47,605 nt of DNA from DASTBU01 sp035711845 (lineage in GTDB: Bacteria; Acidobacteriota; Vicinamibacteria; Vicinamibacterales; 2-12-FULL-66-21), in contig DASTBU010000139.1 of NCBI GenBank assembly GCA_035711845.1, positions 1 through 47,605 of the forward strand, written 5' to 3'. The position numbers and the translations under genes were made by a program. Below, piece by piece: positions 1 through 10,300 of this stretch. Below the pieces are notes generated by a model. That model made no database searches. It was given only the letters and a program-made list of their open reading frames with translations, and was not told the DNA's origin. How positions within the stretch are numbered: the first letter of the stretch is position 1; each line of letters opens with the position of its first letter.

Positions 1-86
1 TACCGGGAGTATGCAACCGACGAGCAACGCAGCGCCCCGGGATGCAGCGCCGGCCGAATGTAACAGGACTTCGGAGACGCGACACT
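1..86. repeat. Truncated copy of a MITE-like dispersed element
   Basis: The first 86 bases of the window are identical, in reverse complement, to positions 40900-40985. The end at 62-86 is the same 25-base terminal inverted repeat that bounds the complete copy at 40900-41060. The other end of this copy should lie about 75 bases before the window start. The element stops 15 bases before the start codon of the amidohydrolase at 102, so it may supply or disrupt that gene's promoter. No transposase is visible, so a non-autonomous element is the simplest reading. Confidence 0.85.
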
Positions 87-101
87 AGACAGGATCTGCC
101 A

Positions 102-1610
102 ATGCGATACGTCCTCCTCCTGGTTCTCGCCGCTGTCGCCAGCGCAGTCCTGCCTCAACCACAAGCTCAGAGGAGTCTCCTGCTCGTCAACGGAACGATC
201 GTCGACGGCTCGGGCACACCGCCACGGCCCGCGTCGGTACGCATTCGCGGCGACCGTATTGTCGAAGTCAGTCCCGCACTCCAGCCCGCAGCCGGGGATG
301 AGGTGATCGACGTGGCCGGCCTTGTCGTCGCACCCGGTTTCATCGACATGCACAGCCACGCGAGTGGCGGACTCGAGGAGCACCCCGACGCCGCGAGCCA
401 GGTCATGCAGGGGATTACCACGGCGCTGGTGGGGCAGGACGGAGGAAGTGAGCTGCCCATTTCCGACTTCTTCGAGCGGATTGAACGGCTCCACCCGGCG
501 ATCAACTACGCGACCTCGGTCGGCCACGGGACCGTGCGTGGCATCGTGATGGGCGGCGACTTCAAGCGAGCCGCATCGGCCGGGGAGATTCAGACGATGA
601 AGGCGCTCGTCGATCGCGCGATGCGGGATGGAGCAGTGGGATTGTCGAGCGGGCTCGAATACGATCCCGCCTTCTACGCGAAGCCGGACGAGCTCGTGGA
701 GGTGGCGCGCGCGGCTGCAGCCCACGGCGGGTTCTACTCCAGCCACGTGCGCGATGAGGAGAACGAGGTGTTCGACGCCTGGCGCGAGGCTATCAACGTC
801 GGACGCCAGGCGAAGATGCCGGTGCAGATCTCGCACATCAAGCTGGCGTCGAAGCCCGTGTGGGGGCGTGGGGCGGAGGCGGTGAAGCTGCTGGAGGATG
901 CCAGGCGCGAAGGCCTCGACGTGACGGCGGACTGGTATCCCTATACCTACTGGCAGTCGAGCATCTACGTGCTGATCCCGGATCGGGACTTCGAGAACCG
1001 CGCGAAGTGGGACACGGGGCTGGACGAGATTGGCGGCGCCGCCAACGTGCTGATCACGGCGTATCGGCCCGATCCGTCGTTCAATGGCCGTAACGTCGAG
1101 GAAATCGCCAGAGCCGCCGGGAAGGATCCCGTGACCCAGATCATCGAGATGATCAGGGCGGCAGGCCCCGGCATCGGCATCATCGGCACCTCGATGGACG
1201 AAGAGGATCTGTCGCGCTTTGCCGCGCACCCACAGGTGCTGATTTGCTCCGACGGCGCGATCACCGGGCCCCACCCGCGTGGATACGGCGCCTTTCCGCG
1301 GGTGCTCGGGCGCTACGTCAGGGAGCGAGGCGTGCTGACGCTCCACGAAGCGGTCGCCAAGATGACGTCGCGATCGGCCGCACGCATTGGCATGCCCGAC
1401 AGGGGTCTTCTTGCCGCAGGCAAGTACGCCGACATCGTGGTGTTCGATCCGAAGATCATCGCGGATCGCGGAACGCCGCAAGAGCCGTCGCTCGCGCCCG
1501 TGGGGATGCGCCACGTGATCGTCAACGGCGAGATCGTGCTGCGCGACGGCCAACAGACCGAGGCGCGGCCCGGACGCGGGCTACGGAGGGCCCCCGGCGC
1601 GCAGAAGTGA
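102..1610 (+). CDS. Exported N-acyl-D-amino-acid deacylase-like amidohydrolase
   Basis: 502 residues. A member of the amidohydrolase superfamily, closest in layout to D-aminoacylase/N-acyl-D-glutamate deacylase, which hydrolyse N-acyl-D-amino acids. A signal peptide (residues 1-23, ending AQ) places it outside the cytoplasm. The metal motif HSH is at 84-86 in a FIDMHSH context. Further likely ligands are the His in SSHVRDE, the His in QISHIKLA, and the Asp in ICSDGA. The C-terminus carries the usual beta-sandwich end (GKYADIVVFDP). The ATG at 102 is preferred because AGGA lies 8 bases upstream and the signal peptide begins there. An in-frame ATG at 42 lies inside the upstream repeat. The substrate cannot be fixed from sequence. 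An isoaspartyl-dipeptidase or prolidase-like activity remains possible. Confidence 0.88.
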   Translation: MRYVLLLVLAAVASAVLPQPQAQRSLLLVNGTIVDGSGTPPRPASVRIRGDRIVEVSPALQPAAGDEVIDVAGLVVAPGFIDMHSHASGGLEEHPDAASQVMQGITTALVGQDGGSELPISDFFERIERLHPAINYATSVGHGTVRGIVMGGDFKRAASAGEIQTMKALVDRAMRDGAVGLSSGLEYDPAFYAKPDELVEVARAAAAHGGFYSSHVRDEENEVFDAWREAINVGRQAKMPVQISHIKLASKPVWGRGAEAVKLLEDARREGLDVTADWYPYTYWQSSIYVLIPDRDFENRAKWDTGLDEIGGAANVLITAYRPDPSFNGRNVEEIARAAGKDPVTQIIEMIRAAGPGIGIIGTSMDEEDLSRFAAHPQVLICSDGAITGPHPRGYGAFPRVLGRYVRERGVLTLHEAVAKMTSRSAARIGMPDRGLLAAGKYADIVVFDPKIIADRGTPQEPSLAPVGMRHVIVNGEIVLRDGQQTEARPGRGLRRAPGAQK

Positions 1611-1622
1611 CCGTACAGCAGG

Positions 1623-1655
1623 AGGATGCCGATCGCGGCCAGCGACCGGCGTCCT
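1623..1655. terminator. Hairpin between convergent genes
   Basis: A 14-bp stem (1623-1636 with 1642-1655) with one A-C mismatch, one G-T pair and a 5-base loop sits between the stop codons of two convergent genes. There is no strong T run, so it may act as a bidirectional terminator or only as an RNA-stabilising hairpin. Confidence 0.5.
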
Positions 1656-1684
1656 GACGCCTCGGGTGGAGGTGTGTGGGGCGA

Positions 1685-4198
1685 TCAGCGGGCGGCCGCC
1701 GAGACCGTCGTGCTTCGTTCCACGAACGTCTTCAGCTCGTCGACGAAACGCTCCGGTTCCTCCCAGTGCAGGGCGTGCCCGATGCCCGGCACGATCACGA
1801 TCGACGCCCCCTTGATGGCCTTCGCGAGCCGTTCCTGATCGTCGGCGGAGAAGACGGCATCCTTGTCGCCGCCAATCACGAGCGTGGGGCAGGCAATCGC
1901 CGACTCCTCCCCTTTGTATCCGGTCAGGCCGGCGTAGATCTGCTTCCAGACGTTCGCGTTCAGCTTCTGGCTCTCGGCAATCACACGCTCGAGGAACGCA
2001 TCGGGCACCGGCCTGGCGATGGTGCTCAGCTGGAATTCGCGGATGAACTGCACGTCCACGGGATCGGTCAGGGTGACGATGGTCGATTTCATGACCTCGA
2101 CCGAATCGCTTCGCGCGAAGATGCCCGCTCCGGTCAGCACGAGGCTCGATACCCGCGCCGGCGCCAGGGCGACGAGGCGGCGGGCGACGAAGCTGCCCAT
2201 CGAGTGTCCGATGACGGTGGCGCGCTCGACCTTCAGCACGTCCATCAGCTGGATGACGTCTCCGGCGAGATCGTCCATCGCGTAGCCGGTGGCGGGCTTG
2301 TCCGAGCCGCCGTGACCACGGACCGATACCGCAATCAGGCGCATCTCCTTCGGCAGGAGCGGGATCACACGGCTGAACGAGAACCAGGAATCGGAATACC
2401 CGTGCAGCATGATGACCGCCGGCCCGTTTGCCGGTCCCCGCTCGGCATATTCGATCCGAATGCCGCCGGGGAGCTGCGCGTGACGCAGGGTGACGCCCGC
2501 CTCGGCGGCGGCAGCGTCCGTGACTCGTGCGGCCGCGCCACTCTTCGACATGATCCGTGAAGAGGTGAGCGGGAAGTCTGCACGCGCCCAGGCCTTCTTG
2601 AAGCGCGCATCGGCCGCCGCAGCTTCCTCTGTCTTGCCCTGGCCGGCGAGGCTGTCGCGCAGCCCCACGAGCGCCCAACCGGTCTCGGGGTGCCGGCGCA
2701 GGTCCTCGACGTACACCTTCTCGGCCTCCGCGAACGTGCCCGCCTCGATCAGCAGCGCCCCCAGCACGAGGCGCGTCGGCCTATGCCAGGTCTCCGGCTC
2801 GTTGTACGCCTGGGCATCCTGGAGTTCCACCGCCTTGGTTGCCGACAGAATGGCCTGTGTCAGATCACCGCTCTTTGCGGCGAGCTCCGCACGCACCTCC
2901 TGGATCCCGATGTCCACGTTGCTCGCGAGCGGCGTGTCCGCGAGCTCTTTCGCGAACGCCGGGTTCGCCCGCACCGTTTCGAGCTTCTTCAGCTCCGCGC
3001 GGGCGCTGTCGAGCTCGCCGCGTCCGATCTTCGCGATCGCGCGCGCGTAGTGCCAGATGGCGTTCGGATACGGCGCCGGGATGTGCGGCTTCGGCTCGCT
3101 CAGGATCTCTTCCCACCTGCCGAAGCGGACCATCGCGTACAGGGGGATCACCGGGAAGTCGTGCGTCCACGGCAGCGCGCCCCCGAGGTGGTGCGGCACC
3201 TTCGCGGCCACCTTGCGCGCGGTGTCAATCGCCAGTTCGCTGCGGCCCTCGATCGTCGCCGCGGCCCACAGGAAATGAATGTTGTGCGGGTAGTACGCGA
3301 TGGGATACAACCCCTGCGCGCGGCACTGCGCGATATAGTCCTCGTCGGCCATCGCGGCTCGCTCGTTGGCCGCAATCGCGTCCGCATACCGGCCGACGCG
3401 CAGGTAGATGTGCGACGGCATGTGCACGATGTGGCCGGCGCCCGGCATCATGTCGAGCAGCCGATCCGCGCTCGGCTCCGCCTTCTTCACGTGCGCGTCC
3501 GCGGCCTCGACGATGTGAATGTAGTAGTGGTGGAGGCCGGCGTGATCGGGATTCTTCGCGATCAGCCGTTCGATCGTTGCCATCCACTCGGCGACACCTG
3601 GCTTCGGCGAGCCGTCCGGCAGCCAGTAGTCCCACGCGGTCGTCTGCATGAACGCCGCTGCCGCCAGCGTTCCCACATCCGGGTCGTCGGGATACTGCGC
3701 CACGACCTGTTTCATGGCTTCCGCGTATTTCTTGTCGAGCACCGCTCGATCGCCCTTGCCGTCGGGCGAGAAGCGGACGGCCAGCGCTTCGATGAGCGCG
3801 CGGTCCACCTCGTTGGCCTGAGCCTTGAGCTTCAGCGCCTGCCGGCTGGCCGAGTACGCCGTGCGGCCGTCGCTGTCAGGCATGGGTGCGTTGATGTTCG
3901 GCGCGAGCGCCATGGCCTGACCCCAGTGGGCCATCGCCATCTTCGGGTCCAACCGGGCGGCTTCCCTGAAGGACCGATCGGCTTCGAGAAAATTGAACGC
4001 ATAGAGCATGCGCAGTCCCTGATCGAAGAACTGCTGCGCACGGTCCGACGAGGTGGCGACCGGCCGATGCCAGCTCCCGAGATTCGTCAGGAGCGGCGCG
4101 ACGGGCTGGTCCGTACCGCGGGGCTGCGCGCTGGCCGAGACGGATGCCAGCGCCAGCGCAAGAATGGTCGTCGTCAAACGCACATGTCGGTAACCCAA
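1685..4198 (-). CDS. Exported TPR protein fused to an alpha/beta hydrolase
   Basis: 837 residues from a TTG start at 4198. That start has AGGAG 8 bases upstream and leads straight into a signal peptide ending SASAQ. GTG 4183 and TTG 4240 are alternatives. Residues about 35-540 form helical TPR repeats with a conserved His-rich core (HHYYIHIVEA, GHIVHMPSHIY), typical of a family of exported acidobacterial TPR proteins. Residues about 575-835 are a complete alpha/beta hydrolase: oxyanion loop HGYSDSW, nucleophile elbow GHSMGS (Ser about 666), acid GDKDAVF (Asp about 780), and base GIGHALH (His about 808). A Lys/Arg/Ala-rich linker (about 525-570) joins the halves in one uninterrupted frame. These domains are usually separate proteins, so the TPR part may hold a partner or substrate for the hydrolase. 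Substrate unknown. Confidence 0.88.
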   Translation of the reverse strand: MGYRHVRLTTTILALALASVSASAQPRGTDQPVAPLLTNLGSWHRPVATSSDRAQQFFDQGLRMLYAFNFLEADRSFREAARLDPKMAMAHWGQAMALAPNINAPMPDSDGRTAYSASRQALKLKAQANEVDRALIEALAVRFSPDGKGDRAVLDKKYAEAMKQVVAQYPDDPDVGTLAAAAFMQTTAWDYWLPDGSPKPGVAEWMATIERLIAKNPDHAGLHHYYIHIVEAADAHVKKAEPSADRLLDMMPGAGHIVHMPSHIYLRVGRYADAIAANERAAMADEDYIAQCRAQGLYPIAYYPHNIHFLWAAATIEGRSELAIDTARKVAAKVPHHLGGALPWTHDFPVIPLYAMVRFGRWEEILSEPKPHIPAPYPNAIWHYARAIAKIGRGELDSARAELKKLETVRANPAFAKELADTPLASNVDIGIQEVRAELAAKSGDLTQAILSATKAVELQDAQAYNEPETWHRPTRLVLGALLIEAGTFAEAEKVYVEDLRRHPETGWALVGLRDSLAGQGKTEEAAAADARFKKAWARADFPLTSSRIMSKSGAAARVTDAAAAEAGVTLRHAQLPGGIRIEYAERGPANGPAVIMLHGYSDSWFSFSRVIPLLPKEMRLIAVSVRGHGGSDKPATGYAMDDLAGDVIQLMDVLKVERATVIGHSMGSFVARRLVALAPARVSSLVLTGAGIFARSDSVEVMKSTIVTLTDPVDVQFIREFQLSTIARPVPDAFLERVIAESQKLNANVWKQIYAGLTGYKGEESAIACPTLVIGGDKDAVFSADDQERLAKAIKGASIVIVPGIGHALHWEEPERFVDELKTFVERSTTVSAAAR

Positions 4199-4427
4199 GG
4201 GTGATGCTCCTTCTTTCTTTCCAATGATACGGCAGGGCAATCTTAGGCCGCAGGGGGACGGGCTGGCATGAGCGACCTTTTACGATTTGGTAAGGAAGCG
4301 GTTAAGGCCAGGCAATTTCACCTCTGAGGTAAGCTACGCCGCGGCACTCGCGACGCTCCGCGCGTCGCTGCTCCACTCGAATCCCGGGCGTTCGGAGGAG
4401 AGACCGAGTTGTCGTCGGACGAGGCTC

Positions 4428-5744
4428 ATGAGCGAAATCGCGCGGGGTCTGTTCTGGCTCGGGGTGTACCTCCTGCTCGTCTGTGCGCCGGTTGTCGCGC
4501 TCCTCGTGGGGCCGACGCCGAGCGGCGCGGGCTTCTGGTGGGACTTCGCCATGGCGCTCGGCTTCGCCGGGATGGCCATGATGGGCGTGCAGTTCCTCCT
4601 GACGGCACGGTTCAAGCGTGCAACCGCTCCCTACGGCATCGACATCATCTATTACTTCCACCGGCATCTCGCCGTCGTCGCGTTCATCATGGTCCTCGCG
4701 CATCCAGGTGTGCTTCTGATTGCGTACCCCGGGCTGAGCGGGTTCCTGCACCCGTTTCGCGCACCGTGGCACATGGCGGCCGGCGTGTGGTCGGTGCTCG
4801 CGTTGTCGGTCGTGGTTGTCAGCTCGCTCTGGAGAAAGCGGCTCGGCATCGAGTACGACGTCTGGCGGATCCTGCACGCGGTGCTGGCCACCGCGGCTCT
4901 GTCGCTGGCGCTCGTGCACATGCAGGGCATTGGGTACTACCTGGCCATTCCTTGGAAGCGCGGGCTGTGGATCGGGATAACCGCGTCCATCATCGCCACG
5001 ATTCTCTACGTTCGCGTGATCAAGCCCGGGCGGCTCCGGCGCCAACCCTACCGCGTGACCGATGTGCGCCCCGAGCGGGGAGGCAGCTGGACCGTCGCCG
5101 TCGAGCCGCACGGGCACGAGGGTTTCACCTACCAGCCGGGCCAGTTTGCCTGGCTCACGATCGGACGTTCGCCATGGGCGATGAAAGAACATCCCTTTTC
5201 GTTCTCGTCCACGCCGACGCGGAGGGGCAGGCTGGAGTTCACGATCAAGGAGCTGGGCGACTTCACCCGCACCATCAAGAACGTTCCGGTCGGCCAGACG
5301 GCCTACGTCGATGGGCCGTACGGCGCGTTCACGATCGATCGGCATTCAGCGGCCGGTTACGTCTTCATCGCCGGCGGCATCGGGATTGCCCCGATCTTCA
5401 GCATGTTGCGAGCGCTGGCCGACCGCCGCCACCAGGGTCCGCTCTGGCTCGTTTACGGCAACCAGAAGTGGGAGCGCGCGCCGTTCAGGGAGGCGCTCGA
5501 CGAGCTGCGGTCAGCCCTCGATCTCCGCATCATCCACATCGTGCAGGAGCCGCCCGAAGGCTGGACCGGCGAGGTTGGCTTGCCGAACAAGGCCCTGCTC
5601 GAGCGGCACCTGCCGGTCGCGCGCAAGGACATCGTCTATTTTGTCTGCGGGCCCACGCCGATGCTCGACGTCATCGAACGCTCCTTGTACGCGCTGGGCG
5701 TGCCGCTGAGGCGCGTGCATTCTGAGTTGTTCGACCTCGTGTAG
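4428..5744 (+). CDS. Ferric-reductase-like flavocytochrome oxidoreductase
   Basis: 438 residues. A membrane flavocytochrome of the ferric reductase/NADPH oxidase superfamily, expected to move electrons from NAD(P)H through FAD and two b hemes across the inner membrane. The N-terminal 200 residues contain six hydrophobic helices. Likely heme ligand pairs are His78/His92 and His150/His164, each 14 apart as in the family. The cytosolic half has the FAD motif HPFSFSS (255-261), GPYGAFT, the NAD(P)H loop FIAGGIGIAP (313-322), and CGPTPM near the C-terminus. The ATG at 4428 is used because it opens directly into the first membrane helix. A longer frame from 4287 adds an implausible Arg-rich leader. 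The natural acceptor (iron chelate, oxygen or other) is unknown. Confidence 0.87.
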   Translation: MSEIARGLFWLGVYLLLVCAPVVALLVGPTPSGAGFWWDFAMALGFAGMAMMGVQFLLTARFKRATAPYGIDIIYYFHRHLAVVAFIMVLAHPGVLLIAYPGLSGFLHPFRAPWHMAAGVWSVLALSVVVVSSLWRKRLGIEYDVWRILHAVLATAALSLALVHMQGIGYYLAIPWKRGLWIGITASIIATILYVRVIKPGRLRRQPYRVTDVRPERGGSWTVAVEPHGHEGFTYQPGQFAWLTIGRSPWAMKEHPFSFSSTPTRRGRLEFTIKELGDFTRTIKNVPVGQTAYVDGPYGAFTIDRHSAAGYVFIAGGIGIAPIFSMLRALADRRHQGPLWLVYGNQKWERAPFREALDELRSALDLRIIHIVQEPPEGWTGEVGLPNKALLERHLPVARKDIVYFVCGPTPMLDVIERSLYALGVPLRRVHSELFDLV

Positions 5745-5776
5745 GGCGAGGACGCGGAGCCCCGGAGAGCCACAAC

Positions 5777-5866
5777 ATGCGCGAGAGACTTGCGAAGCTC
5801 CTGGCGGCCCTGACGGGCGTGCTGATTGTGCTCCTCGCGGCGCTCTTCGCGTGGATTCAGGGTTGA
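5777..5866 (+). CDS. 29-residue single-pass membrane peptide
   Basis: A short reading frame 32 bases after the flavocytochrome stop, with GGAGAG upstream of its ATG. It encodes a charged N-terminus (MRERLAK) followed by about 20 hydrophobic residues ending FAWIQG, a classic single transmembrane helix. Its place suggests co-transcription and perhaps a role as a small accessory subunit of the flavocytochrome. No known family is recognised, and a chance frame cannot be excluded at this length. Confidence 0.4.
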   Translation: MRERLAKLLAALTGVLIVLLAALFAWIQG

Positions 5867-5920
5867 AATCCCGCCGCTGCGTGCTCCGCGTGTCTCCGCG
5901 CCCCGTGCTGACCGTTGTCG

Positions 5921-7201
5921 TCAGAATGGTTTCTCGAGGCTCTCCGACTGCGGCGTGAACAGCTTCGCGCCGTCCGGGGTGATGTACATATCGTCCTCGA
6001 GCCTGACGCCGAATTCCCCCCGGATGTAGATCCCGGGCTCGTCCGAGAACGTCATCCCGGGCGCGAGCGGCAGCGTGTTGCCGCGAACCAGGTACGGCCA
6101 TTCATGGCCGTCCATGCCCATGCCGTGGCCCACGCGGTGTGTGAAGTACTTGTAGTCGGGCCCGAATCCGGCGTCCACGATGACTCTGCGCGCGGCGGCG
6201 TCCACGGCCTCGCAGGGGACGCCCGGTCTGGCCGCCGCGAGCGCCGCGTCCTGCGCCTTGCGTTCGATCTCGAACACGCGTTGCATCTTGTCGGTCGGCT
6301 TGCCGAGCACGAACGTACGGCTGAGATCCGACGCGTAGCCTTCGACGCTGCAGCCGCCGTCGATCAGCAAAATCGACCCTTCCTTGATCACCTGCGGCTG
6401 CACGGAGCCGTGAGGGAGGGCGGAGTACTCGCCGACCTGCACGCCCGCGCCGCCGCTGAATCCCAGTCGGGCATGCGCGGCCGACACCAGCTGAGCGAAG
6501 TCGTTCTGCGTCATGCCGTCGGCGAGCGCCTTCCAGGCCGCCTCGTACGCCTTCAAGGTGACCGTCGACGCAAGCTGCATCAATTCGAGCTCGTGCGCGT
6601 CCTTCACGCCGCGGCACCCCGCGGTGACCGGCGTTCCGCTGACCGCCTTCACGGCCGGCGCCGCCTGCGCGAAGCCGTCGCTGAACACGAACTTCACCGT
6701 TTCTTCAATCCCGAGACGCCCGCTGGTGATGCCTCGATCTTTCAATCCTTGTGCGACGCGCTCGTACGGATTCTCGTGCTCGTGCCACGTGCGGACGTCC
6801 GCGTTGCCGCTGAACGGTCCGAGCGCGATCTGCTCCCTGGCGCGATCCTCCTCGAACGCCGGACAGACGAAGAACGGCTCGCCCTTGACCGGGACGACGC
6901 ACGCGAAGAGGCGTTCGGCGCCGCTCCAGCGGATATTGGTGAAGTACACCAGCGAAGTGCCGCTGCAGAGCATCAGGGCGTCCAGCTTCTGCTCCGCCAT
7001 CAGCCGCCTGGCGCGCTCGATGCGCGCGCGGCGCTCGTCGGCGGTGATCGGTCGGGCCTGGCTTCGCATCGACGTCAACGCCTGGATGGAGGGCGGCAGC
7101 GGCCGCGGATCCTGCCCGCCTCGCTGGGCGAGCAGGGCGGGGGCGTTGGCGAGGGCGGCGGTTGCCGCAGAAGCGCCGAGGAATGCGCGTCGCGTAAGCA
7201 T
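5921..7201 (-). CDS. Tat-exported M24 metallopeptidase (Xaa-Pro aminopeptidase-like)
   Basis: 426 residues. A pita-bread fold peptidase of family M24B, expected to cleave the N-terminal residue from peptides with proline at position 2. The N-terminus is a twin-arginine signal (TRRAFLGASAA) with a cleavage site near ALLAQ, so the folded enzyme is probably exported. Residues about 55-190 are the creatinase N-terminal domain. All five metal ligands are present: Asp281 (IDGGCS), Asp292 (ASDLSRTF), His359 (VGHGMGMDGHE), Glu388 (SDEPGIYI), Glu402 (RLEDDMYI). GGGAGAG lies 7 bases before the ATG. It stands alone, convergent with the small membrane gene. Confidence 0.93.
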   Translation of the reverse strand: MLTRRAFLGASAATAALANAPALLAQRGGQDPRPLPPSIQALTSMRSQARPITADERRARIERARRLMAEQKLDALMLCSGTSLVYFTNIRWSGAERLFACVVPVKGEPFFVCPAFEEDRAREQIALGPFSGNADVRTWHEHENPYERVAQGLKDRGITSGRLGIEETVKFVFSDGFAQAAPAVKAVSGTPVTAGCRGVKDAHELELMQLASTVTLKAYEAAWKALADGMTQNDFAQLVSAAHARLGFSGGAGVQVGEYSALPHGSVQPQVIKEGSILLIDGGCSVEGYASDLSRTFVLGKPTDKMQRVFEIERKAQDAALAAARPGVPCEAVDAAARRVIVDAGFGPDYKYFTHRVGHGMGMDGHEWPYLVRGNTLPLAPGMTFSDEPGIYIRGEFGVRLEDDMYITPDGAKLFTPQSESLEKPF

Positions 7202-7329
7202 GGGCGATCTCTCCCGGGAATGATGCGGTCAGATCCGCGCAGCAATCATACCCGCGGATCGGGAGGGCGCTGACGGTCGGCTGCCGCCTCGCTGTCGCGG
7301 GGCTCCCCTGCCGGGGCGAAGCGGCAGTT

Positions 7330-10300
7330 CTACGCGCGCGTTTGCGGCGCGGCCTCCTGACCGAAATCCCGCGCCGCCCGCGGGCGTTTCAGCCGTTCGA
7401 TGCCTTCCTCGGCCAGCGAATAGCTGACCGGCACGAGCAGCAGCGTCAGGAACAGGCACAGCGCCTGGCCGCCGACGATCGTCACCGCGATGTCGGCGCG
7501 TTGAGCGGCGCCGGCGCCCACGCCGAGCGCCGTGGGGACGAGGCCGGCAATGATCGCCGCCGTGGTCATCAGGATGGGCCGCAGGCGCGTCTCCGACGCC
7601 TGCACGAGCGCCTCGCGCAGCGGCATGCCCTGCTTCCGCAGCACGTTGGTGTAGTCGACCTGCAGGATCGAGTTCTTCTTCACGATGCCGAGGAGCAGCA
7701 GCACGCCGAGCGCGCTCCACAGGTTCAGGACGCGGCCGGTCATCCACAGCGTCAGCAGCGCGAAAGGAACCGACAGCGGCAGGGCGGTCATGATGACGAG
7801 CGGCTGCACGAAGCTCTCGAACTGCGCCGCGAGCACCATGTAGATGAAGATGCTGGCGAGCGTGAGCGCCAGCACGATGTTCCGCGTCGTCTCGTCCAGG
7901 AGCTTCGCCTGGCCGCTCAACTTGAACGCGTAGCCGGGCGGAAGGTCCAGCCTCGTCGCAGCGGCCGTGATCTCGCGCAGGGCCTGATCGAGCGGGTGCC
8001 CCGGCTTGATGTCGGCGAAGATCGACATCGAGAACTGGCGGTTGAAGCGCTGGATGATCGTGGGTCCGAAGCCGCGATCGAGCACGGCGACGTTGTCGAC
8101 GCGTACGGGCTCGCCACGGGACGAGGGCACCATCAAGCCGCCGATGCTGGCCATGTTGGAACGCTGGTCCTCGCGCACCCGGATCTTGACGGGGTACCGC
8201 TCGCCTTTTTCCCGGTAGCTCGAGATCTCGTCCTCGCCGCTGACCATCAACCGCAGGGCGCGGGCGAGATCCGCGGTGCGCACCCCCAGATCCGCCGCGC
8301 GCTGACGATCGACGGCCACCCGCAGCTCGGGGTTGCTCAAGTTCACGACAGCTTTCGAGTCGCTGATGAACGGCATCTTCTGCACGTCGCCCAGCATCCG
8401 GAGCGCGTAACCCGAGATCTGACGGAGGTCGGGCCCCGTGAGGCTCAGGTTGATCGGGTAGGACGCCTGCTCGCCGCCGCCGATCGGCGTGCGCATGACG
8501 ACGGTGGGCTTGTAACCGGGATAATCCGCCATCAGCGTTCGCACCTCCTCGGCGACCTGCTCCTGCGTGACGTCCCGTTCCGCGAGCGCCGCCAGCTGGA
8601 TGAGGATGTGCGAGTGGTTCACACGCTCGAAGATGGTCGGCATGACGTGGGCGACGCCCGGAAGCGCCCGCAGCTTCGGCGTCAGGCCGTTGACCACTTT
8701 CTCCATTCCTTGAAGCGAGGTCCCCTCGGGCGTATCGATGACGAGCTGGAACTCGCCCATGTCCTCGTTGGGCAGGAACGATCGCCCGATCGTCCGGCTG
8801 AGCGGAAGGCTCGACGCGAAAACGACAATGCTGGTCGCGACGATCACGAGCCGGTGGTCGAGCGACCATTCGAGCGAGCGCCGGTAGAACGCGTCGATCC
8901 GTCCCAACACGCCCTCACCGTGGCGGTGAATGCGGCCGTCGGTACGCACGATCCGCGCGCTCAGCATCGGCGTGAGCGTCAGGCTCACGACGAGCGACAC
9001 CAGCACGGCAAACGCCATCGTGAACCCGAACGGATAGATGAAGCGCTGCGTGTAGCCGGTCATGAACGCGACGGGCAGGAAGATGACGATGAGCGACACC
9101 GATGTCGCAATGACCGCGAGCGTGACTTCCCGTGTGCCGTTGATGGCCGCCTGAAACGCCGGCGTGCCTTCCTCCTCCATGTGCCTGAAGATGTTCTCCA
9201 GCACCACGATCGCGTCGTCGATCACGATCCCCACGGCGAGCGTGAGGCCGAGGAGCGTCATCGCGTTCAGCGTGAAGCCCGCGGCGCGGATGAGCGCGAA
9301 ACTCGCGATAATCGAGGCCGGAATCGCCAGCGATGCCACGAAGACCACCCTGAAATTCCGGATGAAGGCCATGATCACGAGGCTCGCGAGGAGGCTGCCG
9401 ACCAGAAGGTGCTCCTCGAGCGACGAAATCGAAGCGTGGATGAACTCCGAGTCGTCGCGCGTGACCGTGGTGGTCACCTCGGGCGGCAGCGCCCGCTGGA
9501 GCTGCGCCAGCTTCGCACGAACGCCTTCGACGACCGCGACCGTGTTCTGACCGGACTGCCGCCGGACGTCGATCACGATCGTGCGCTGGCCGTCGAAGAA
9601 CGCCGACGAGCGCGCCTCCTCCGTGCTGTCCTCGACCGCCGCCACGTCACGCAGGCGGATTGGTGTGCCTCCGGCGTTGGCCACCACGACGTTCGAGAAT
9701 TGTTCGGACGATTCCAGCCGGCCGAGCGTGCGCAGCGTGAGCTCGGCATCGCCCTGCGGGATGCGTCCCCCCGGGATCTCGACGTTCTCCGACACGATGG
9801 CCTCGCGCACGCGATCGACGGTGAGGCCGTGAGCGTTCAGCTTCTCGATATCGAGCACGACCTGGATCTCGCGCGCCCGTCCGCCGGAAATGGTGACTTC
9901 TCCGACACCGTCGACGGTTTCAATCGCGCGTCGGATCTGCTTGTCGGCGATCTCGGTCAACGCGCGGATGCTGAGCGGGCCGGACAGCGCGAAGCTGATG
10001 ACCGGATCGGCTTCCGGGTCGACCTTCGTGATGACTGGCGGCTCGACCTCCGGCGGCAGGTTGCGAATCGCCTGGGCGACTTTTTCGCGCACGTCCTGGG
10101 CGGCGTCGTTGATGTCGCGCTCGAGGACGAACTTGAGGATGATGCGGGCCGATCCCTCCCGGATGATGGCCGTCATCTCGTCGATCCCGGAGATGCTGCT
10201 GAGGGATTGCTCCGTGGGTTCGACAACTGCGCTGTTCAGCTCGTCGGGACTGGCACCCGGCAGCGTCAGGAAGACGGCCACTGTGGCCGGGTCGGCCTTC

